Shown here in pieces: positions 57,360 to 64,000 of a stretch of DNA of 64,000 nucleotides (the first letter of the stretch is position 1; the number at the start of each line of letters is the position of its first letter). Location of the stretch: NCBI GenBank assembly GCA_949152475.1, contig OX424569.1, positions 28,689,950 to 28,753,949 on the forward strand, written 5' to 3'. The notes beneath the pieces are model-generated. The model was not told where the DNA came from. It did not search any database and saw only the letters and a program-made list of their open reading frames with translations. Both the position numbers and the translations under genes were made by a program. This DNA comes from Terebella lapidaria (taxonomy: Eukaryota; Annelida; Polychaeta; Terebellida; Terebellidae).

Positions 57360-58340
57360 TTCAATACCAGTAATATCTCGGCGCGTTATGATTGGGTGGT
57401 TTATTCACTGACAATTCCCAAGACTGTATTCGTGCGGTGTAGCATCGTTTACAGTTGTTACACAAGAAAAACTAGCATCCAGACTCCGGCGAGGTTTTCA
57501 ATTTTCAGCGATATGGAACCACATTCTTTGGCTACGGCGATCATCGGACTCTTATCTAAAAAATCTATTTTTTGTATCATAGTACTACGAAACCCCTAAT
57601 AGGACATGGCAAGAATAAAGTAAACCGTTCGCTCAATAAATAAACTCATTCCATTTCAAAAATGTTTACTCACTATACTGTAAACCTGTTATTGTTCGCT
57701 GCCCTTTAATTCCGTTCTTTGAACAAAACCACAAACTTTAATGGATGCAAACATTAAAAATTCCATTGAAACTGACGAAAAGGAACACCACACAAATTGA
57801 ATAGTTAGCGAACAATCGGTTTTTCTTTTCAAAAATGTGACAGTAGGGTTTATAGTAATAAATGGTTCGTTCAATATAATATAACGTTCACATGGTTTGG
57901 GAAACTATTCACTCGGTATACTTGGCAACTTGAACTGAATGGTTCGATGCAGCGAAAGACGCACTTTTTTCTCATGTCATGTCGTATTAGGGGCTCCGTA
58001 CGCAAAAGAATAGAATTCCTAAATCCAAAATCAAACAAGTAAACGTCAGGGATCCAGAGTAGCAAAAGTGGTCGCCGCATGAAACAAATGCGTTGGCCAA
58101 AATTCTTGCTGTGAGATCGTCAGTCAAATAAACTGATAAAATTGAATGATGTTTGTGCTAGAATATCAGTTCGTGCGCTGAGCGGCAGGTGGAAAAATGT
58201 GCACTGTGCTAAGCGGCACCGGAAGTTAAAGTAACTTTGTATTTGATATAGGCCGCCGCTGATGCGGCGACCAATAACTAGTTGACAACTATTTGCAAAT
58301 CCTTACAGACACCGTGTGGTGACAACAAACTGGTGGACAT
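57360..58340. other. No gene recognised
   Basis: Short open frames only. TTCGCTCAATAAATAAACTC near 57628 and GGTTCGTTCAATATAATATA near 57863 hint at an old repeat pair. Confidence 0.3.
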
Positions 58341-58343
58341 TCA

Positions 58344-58857
58344 GCATTCACTACCGACAATTAGCAAATAAAGTATGGCTTTACTTTATACTGTATATCG
58401 AAAAATTAGCACTTGAGGCGTAAAGTATGGATATACTTTCTGCTTGTACGTTCAGTTGTGTATATAATATAATCATAGATGAAAATATATAAAATTAATG
58501 GGGCGTGTACAAAGCTCATTCAATAAGCTAATTCCACATTACAAGAGCGCACGTGTAAAAACGTAAATTTGGTGGATAAACAAAGGCATGTGACATTGTT
58601 GCATTCACTACCGACAATTAGCAAATAAAGTATGGCTTTACTTTATACTGTATATCGAAAAATTAGCACTTGAGGCGTAAAGTATGGATATACTTTCTGC
58701 TTGTACGTTCAGTTGTGTATATAATATAATCATAGATGAAAATATATAAAATTAATGGGGCGTGTACAAAGCTCATTCAATAAGCTAATTCCACATTACA
58801 AGAGCGCACGTGTAAAAACATAAATTTGGTGGATAAACAAAGGCATGTGACATTGTA
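58344..58857. repeat. Recent tandem duplication of a 257-bp unit
   Basis: GCATTCACTACCGACAATTA starts at 58344 and again at 58601. The two units differ at essentially one or two bases (AACGTAAATTT versus AACATAAATTT), so the event is recent. The unit's TGGTGGATAAACAAAGGCAT is mirrored by TGCTTTTGTTTATCCACCA at about 58934-58952, so it began as part of an inverted-repeat element. Confidence 0.85.
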
Positions 58858-59097
58858 GTCTAAAGAAAAAAAAGGTCAAACTTCGCAGAGATAATCCCAT
58901 TGTTTCAGATTTGATTCTGAGTAAAATCAACATGTGCTTTTGTTTATCCACCAATCTCTGGAATGCTGATTTCGCCTATAAGTGGCAGCACTGTGATAGT
59001 GGTAATTTTGGTGCCAAATCACTAAGGAATATCGTCTGTTGTGATGTGTGCAGTTGACATTTAGCGCGAAAAGTCCGTGTGTTTGGAGTAATACCAG

Positions 59098-60403
59098 AGG
59101 CGGATCCAGGAATGTTGATTAGGGGGGGCGCAAACAAAGTACACGCGGTCTGGGGGTTGGGGGGGCGCCGTAAGCCCCCCGAGAAAAATTAGCCTTTTTT
59201 TGTTTTATGAGAGCATTTGGGGTGGTTTCTGGAGACGTTTCTGGGACTATTGGATGCCTATTTAGTGTACTAATCAGGGACGAGTAAAAGGTGCTTGGTT
59301 CCAGGTTGTGTGTGTGTGGGGGGGTGGGGGGGGGGGGTTGCTTCGTAAGCCCCCTTTAGTAATTGAAGTAGTACGGATGTATATCATACTAAATGAAGAG
59401 AGTAGTGCATCCAGGGGAAGATCCAGGATTTAAGGGAGTGGACCAATGCGAGCCCGGCAAGCACCTCGCGGCCGGGGGTCTGGGGTCCGCTGAAAGGCCC
59501 CAGAAGACCGTGCCCTTTTCCTGTTCTGTAGTAGCCTCCTGGCCTCTCCTGAGTATAAATTTCACACAAACTCACTAAAACCACCTTTTTTTAATCAAGC
59601 AACTGTTATTAAATCCAGACTAATTATTTTTAACACCATCGATACCAAATAATGCCAATGCCAAATTTATTATATATCAAAGCATTTGGTGACAAAAATG
59701 CATCAGAACTAATATTATATTCCCGATAGATGTGCGCCATATCGCAATCAAGTATTTTGACATTTCTGTACCGACACTACCCCCTAAATTTTCGATATTA
59801 ATTTTGTGTGGGGGGGGGGGGGGGAGGGGGAGCGGGAGGGGTGGACAAGGCCCGCTTCCGTCCCCCACCCCCTGGATCTGCCTTGGGCACTTATGGTAGC
59901 AGAAATACATGTTTTTCTGATAGTAGTTACTTTTTTTAATCATCAGTAGATACAGGAGAAGTAGCACCAATTTAAGTCAAATCCCTGGGCCAAATTTGGA
60001 ACTTGCACGGGAACTGTCAATCATGCTAAATGAGAGGGTTCCAGTGGAAGAAAAAGGCAGAACCAGAACCCTTGGACACCCCCTCCCCCCAAATCCACTC
60101 TTGTGGCCGACCATCGATGGGGATATAACGGGATATTTTATGCTTGAAACTGACTCTTTTGCTGTTGGATCAGTTGGGTTTTAGCCTGGAATTTCAGGTG
60201 AAAAGGGGGGTTCGAACCCCAGAACCCCCCCCCCCCCCCCCCCTATCTACGCCCATGATTTATTCTTATCAGCTCTTAGATATTATATTTATAGTATCTA
60301 TATTAAATTTAGGGCCTTTTTCTCTCTCTCTGTCTCTCTCTTTCTTTTTCTCTCTCTCTTTTTCTCATTTTCGCACCCGGCGCGCGCCCCCCCTGGATCC
60401 GCC
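59098..60403. repeat. Cluster of G/C-run interspersed elements
   Basis: Bounded by AGGCGGATCCAGG at the left and CCTGGATCCGCCT at the right, with internal partial ends (GAAGATCCAGG near 59417, CCTGGATCTGCC near 59870). It contains many G-runs and C-runs, including 17 C near 60226, and a TC-rich microsatellite at about 60318-60366. Several short elements appear inserted into one another. Not coding. Confidence 0.5.
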
Positions 60404-60409
60404 TATGAA

Positions 60410-61390
60410 TACCATGGTATCGTCATAATAACTACGTTATGATGTCATATTACCTCTGAAACAGTGCTACCATCTGGCGATTAGGGCTTTTCTGAACATG
60501 CCCCATCATGTTGTAATGTTAGCCCTCGGCCGTTGTTAACATGTTTATTCGCCGTACACTTATATTTTCTGGTAATATGACATAATTACTTACTTCGACA
60601 GTCGCTTTGAAACCACAAATTGATGTACAAATTTTTGTTTACTGCGTCAATTCAAGAAGAAACAAAACACGGGAGAAACACACATGTGTAGCTTACATGC
60701 ATATATATATACTTTATTCTGAATGTTTATACTTGGGTAATTTATCGTTCTTTTGATGTTTTTGGGGGTTTTTTTGCTTATTTTATCATGATGCAAAATG
60801 GTGTCTTGTTATAACTTGACATTCATCGTGTACCATCCGCGAATACTAGTAGCCCGGTTGCAAACCGGTAATACAAATGAAACACATTCGATACAAATAT
60901 ACTGTGACTAACTTCAGTCACCAATCAACTGATCTACTATTGCCCACTGACAATTTGTTTCCGGATACTAGTTTATTAGATTGATAACACATGTACATCA
61001 GTGCAAAAATGCAAGGAGGAAGTTTCAGTAATATTTACTTTGTTGAATGAGTGGTCGAACTTTCCTTCACTATCTGGTTGTGGAATACACATCTAGGTGA
61101 GGCTGGTTGTTATCTTCAAACTCAATATGAAACAATAATACTGGAAATATGCTGGTTGTGTGACCGTTCAAGACAAGGAATTCGTTCAAAACGTTCTACT
61201 GAGTACAGTGTATATATGTAATGAGCACGACATTAACATCAGTACAACCTCTACCAGTAGCTCACACTGGAAACTCAATATGCTAGATATATTAAACTTA
61301 TAAAAACAATAACACACACGACAACGACAATAACATGCGAACGTCATACTGGCGTTATGCTCGGTATGTATACTTCAAAATGAACTCATT
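60410..61390. other. No gene; 3' flank of the ML-domain gene
   Basis: Candidate minus-strand poly(A) signals (complements of TTTATT) lie at about 60713 and 60972. Nothing else is recognised. Confidence 0.3.
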
Positions 61391-61397
61391 CCAAATG

Positions 61398-61487
61398 TTA
61401 TGCGTAGCGAACATGTAAAACTCCTCGGAGACAGAACACCAGCTCATCCGCCTCGTTCTTCAAAGTCGCATTCACCCGAAAGTCGCC
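61398..61487 (-). CDS. ML-domain gene, exon 5 (terminal)
   Basis: Acceptor TTGAAACTTTAG, then 29 codons and TAA at 61398-61400. Encodes the last strand pair and the final Cys. Confidence 0.8.
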   Translation of the reverse strand, partial: GDFRVNATLKNEADELVFCLRGVLHVRYA

Positions 61488-61765
61488 CTAAAGTTTCAAG
61501 GATGAAAACAGTTGGAGAAGGTCATATCATTTCTATCTTTCAGAGAAATTGATTCTCATTTTCAATAAACAGAGAACAGAAAACTCAGAACAGTGTACTA
61601 TAGTATTGCATGGATGTTCACTTTGACCAAACTAGTCTGTTTTAACTTATGCGTGATTTGCGGCAGAAATACGTGAGACCAAACCAGAAACCCATAAGAG
61701 AGTGTCTCTGTTATGGGTGTCTGATAACATAGTGGTTTTGCCGCGTGTAGCAAACCTGAAGTTGG

Positions 61766-61833
<68 letters not shown>

Positions 61834-63484
61834 CAATAATATAAATGTAATAAAGCTTACGGCAGGCAGGCTCCGACTAGGATTGATCGAGAATGGTATC
61901 GTTTGGTTGATGGCTCCTTTGTAGTGAAGTAAATAAAACAAAAATAGTTCTAAATGAACACAGAAATTTATAGTAGCAATAGCAATTAACAGTTCGCATA
62001 ATAATCATTTGATGACAGATACTAGTAACAATTTAGATCAGATAAATCAAATTTCACTCACTTCCGGCCTTGACAGGGCATAATTCTTCAATTTCGCATG
62101 TTATGTTGATTGTCTTCGACAGTATGACGATGTCGTCTGCAGGTAACTTCACCTCAACCGCCATCGAGCCCTCGGTAAAATCAACTGCTGTCGGCAAAAT
62201 ATCGCATTAACATCAAATATCTTGATTTGCAAGCTATCGTACATGTGTATATGCAAATGTGCGTTGCCAAATCTCGACGTCTTTATTCAGCAATACCACA
62301 AAATCATAACGTAAAGAGTTATGCAGTACTTCTCATAGGTCCCATGTCATAGCATTTGTATTTTTTAATAACATCATTACACTAGTTAAAGGGGAGAAGA
62401 TACTTCATTTATGATGTACACTAGTATGTAGTCGTGTATATTTCACATTAATAGCTATTCAGACACATCTTGTTTCCACTGATACACCCTACCTGGAGAC
62501 TAGAAACACAATCTTACTTGGTTGCATCTTCAAAGTGATGTTAAGAGTTTCATAGACTTTGATGAACTTTGGTGTCCACGAGAGGATGGCACATGGGTCT
62601 CCCTCAGCTGAGTGTGGGGGGGGGGGGGGCACAAATCACGAGAACAGTTTTAGAAGATGTACAAGCTAGGCTTTATTCATTTTCTAACTCCAGTTTGAAC
62701 CTAGCTGCCAAACACACGTGTAAAGCTGTACATATAACATTTCTCGATATGTTATACTGGTCATATATTAGGCAAATTTAGAGACTTATGGATATAGACC
62801 AAGCACGTCTTTCGGAGATACCCAGAAAAACGTGCTTTGTCCATTATGTATAGCGTTTTCCCAAGATCACTTGAGTATTGGGCTATGACCTGTTCATACA
62901 AGAAATATTGTACACATCACAGGTTTTTTCAGATCATTTGTTGTGTTTAAATTAAGGTACAACCTGTTTGTGATTCCTCGTGTGAACTGTTCAATAGCAG
63001 GCGGTCACAACAATTTTAAATAGCAACCACAAATTTGTGTGAAATTGTATGATTTCGAAAGTAAACGAGTTACAATACGAGTAGAGCTTAAACGTGCAGA
63101 AATATAGGCATGTTATAATATAGCGTTCAAATTTAAAAACATTTCATTTTAGTCTTCCTTGCCATGTTATTGAATCTATAAACAATTCGTTCTTGATAGG
63201 TTTTGGGGTTATGTTCAAACTTGTATCCAGAAGGATATATCGGTTATGTATAATAAATGGTGATTTCCTAATATTTCAAATTCCACCAACAAATTGTATC
63301 ACTTTGCAATACGACCTAATTACTTACAGCAAGGGACAAACTGCCCGGTGTTGTTGAGTGTTGGCGGATGTTCACAGTGCCCAGTGTTTTCTTCATCATG
63401 ACTTTGTTCCATATGTTGTACTTGGCTAGTCGAGATAACACCGACAATAACCAGTAGCAAATGAAATTTTCGAGTTGGCAACAT
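61398..63484 (-). CDS. Secreted ML-domain (MD-2/NPC2-like) lipid-binding protein, five exons
   Basis: Exons 63484-63328, 62607-62518, 62187-62062, 61916-61861 and 61487-61398 join in consistent phases (1, 1, 1, 0) to 172 residues. A signal peptide comes first (RKFHLLLVIVGVISTS). The mature part follows the ML plan: a Cys (GHCEH), then the disulphide pair in FVPCSEGDPC, the strand IKVYETLNITLKM, a second strand FTEGSMAVEVKLP, the Cys pair in NITCEIEELCPVKAG, and the end AGDFRVNATL with LVFCLRGVLHV. Six Cys in the spacing of NPC2 (C1-C6, C2-C3, C4-C5) and the C-P-x-K-x-G block are diagnostic. ML proteins carry sterols, glycolipids or lipopolysaccharide in a beta-sandwich pocket, so a lipid-transfer or immune-recognition role is inferred. 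Several N-glycosylation sequons are present (NNT, NIT twice, NQT, NAT). Confidence 0.85.
61767..61831. repeat. (TAA)n microsatellite
   Basis: About 21 perfect TAA units in the last intron of the ML-domain gene, about 30 bp beyond the donor of exon 4. They cause a poly-leucine open frame on the minus strand. Confidence 0.95.
61861..61916 (-). CDS. ML-domain gene, exon 4
   Basis: 56 bp between CTACAAAG and GTAAGCTTT. Encodes AINQTIPFSINPSRSLPA. An alternative acceptor three bases on (GGAG) also keeps frame. Confidence 0.75.
62062..62187 (-). CDS. ML-domain gene, exon 3
   Basis: Acceptor GCCGACAG|CAG is a tandem NAGNAG site, so a form one residue shorter is possible. Donor GGAA|GTGAGTG. Confidence 0.82.
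62518..62607 (-). CDS. ML-domain gene, exon 2
   Basis: Acceptor: a C-run followed by ACACTCAG. Donor CAACCAA|GTAAGATT. It supplies EGDPCAILSWTPKFIKVYE, which completes the second Cys pair. Confidence 0.8.
63328..63484 (-). CDS. ML-domain gene, exon 1
   Basis: The start is the ATG at 63484, chosen because a signal peptide follows at once. Donor GCT|GTAAGTAAT at 63327. Confidence 0.8.
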
Positions 63485-63546
63485 TGCTTCAAATTGAACA
63501 AACGCAACCACAATACTAGTATTAGTTATACGTATATCTGGAAACG

Positions 63547-63555
63547 TATATTTAT
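63547..63555 (-). promoter_or_regulatory. Possible TATA-like box of the ML-domain gene
   Basis: The minus strand reads ACCATAAATATACG about 65 bp upstream of the start codon, a fair but not strong match in position and sequence. Confidence 0.3.
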
Positions 63556-63559
63556 GGTG

Positions 63560-64000
63560 AATCCGTCCTCACAAAATGATCTGCTCGTGGATTTTACAGA
63601 AATTAAACAGGTTAACCATTATCTCCAGGGCAGAACCATAAGTACTTGTTAATTTCCTGTTCGAGCACTGAACGTTTCCTTCGATATGGGCATTGATTTC
63701 CGTGTCATGATTTGTGGACATCCACCAGGAAATATGTCTGGTTTATTATTTGACTTATTTTACTTTAGATTATTTTAACAACACTCGTCAATATTGATCT
63801 CTGCATGATATGATCGAACCTATCAAAATATAACATTCCGCCTTGACATGATTGTCCAATAAATATGGTGCCTATTGTGCCGCTGCCTTTTTAGAACATA
63901 AACTGGGTTTAGATTACAGACTGGTTTCTGTTATTGTGAGGCGTTAGCCGTACTATATCTGTTAGTGTAATTTTGACCCCATGGTACTACTGGTGAGGAG
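63560..64000. other. No feature recognised
   Basis: Upstream flank of the ML-domain gene. No frame or repeat that I can support. Confidence 0.3.

Noticed and set aside
61711-61941. Poly-leucine minus-strand frame
   Set aside because: Part is the (TAA)n microsatellite; only the 61861-61916 portion is retained, as exon 4 of the ML-domain gene.

Overview
The window looks like nuclear DNA of an animal, most likely a marine invertebrate. Genes are split into small exons with GT-AG introns, there is almost no protein-coding density, and most of the sequence is interspersed and tandem repeats. A DIRS/Ngaro-type tyrosine-recombinase retroelement, tRNA-derived SINE sequence, many short inverted-repeat elements and long minisatellites fit genomes such as amphioxus, hemichordate, echinoderm or mollusc. 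I cannot name the species from sequence alone.

Layout. 1-2.4 kb: non-coding, with two inverted-repeat elements. 2.4-17.7 kb: a recent tandem segmental duplication (copy 1 about 2409-9722, copy 2 about 9723-17740), full of minisatellites and MITE-like elements; its right breakpoint lies inside a foldback element (17157-18051). 18.2-23.9 kb: a 5.7-kb minisatellite of 49-bp and 54-bp units. About 24.2-28.6 kb: a nearly whole DIRS/Ngaro-like element (gag-like, RT/RNase H and tyrosine-recombinase regions, then split direct repeats). 29.5-38.0 kb, minus strand: a two-exon gene for a secreted cyclase-family (kynurenine-formamidase-like) metal hydrolase, whose 7.6-kb intron holds a 2.4-kb foldback element. 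38.1-53.8 kb: a repeat-only stretch (a dispersed family in head-to-head copies, tandem arrays, a palindromic CGTACG element carrying a SINE, a small direct-repeat-bounded element, a decayed LINE fragment). 53.8-57.2 kb, plus strand: the last three exons of a multi-pass membrane protein with a long serine-rich loop, again with a foldback element in an intron. 57.4-61.4 kb: tandem duplication and a cluster of G/C-rich elements. 61.4-63.5 kb, minus strand: a five-exon gene for a secreted ML-domain (MD-2/NPC2-like) lipid-binding protein.

The most unusual theme is a set of foldback elements that share 5'-TACGG/TACTG-like ends, 6-bp target-site duplications and arms built of inverted minisatellites. 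Four full examples with their target duplications can be read here: two sit in introns of the genes above, and one served as a breakpoint of the segmental duplication. The three host genes are assembled from splice signals, reading-frame phase and domain logic. They show no obvious common pathway, except that two of them encode secreted proteins.
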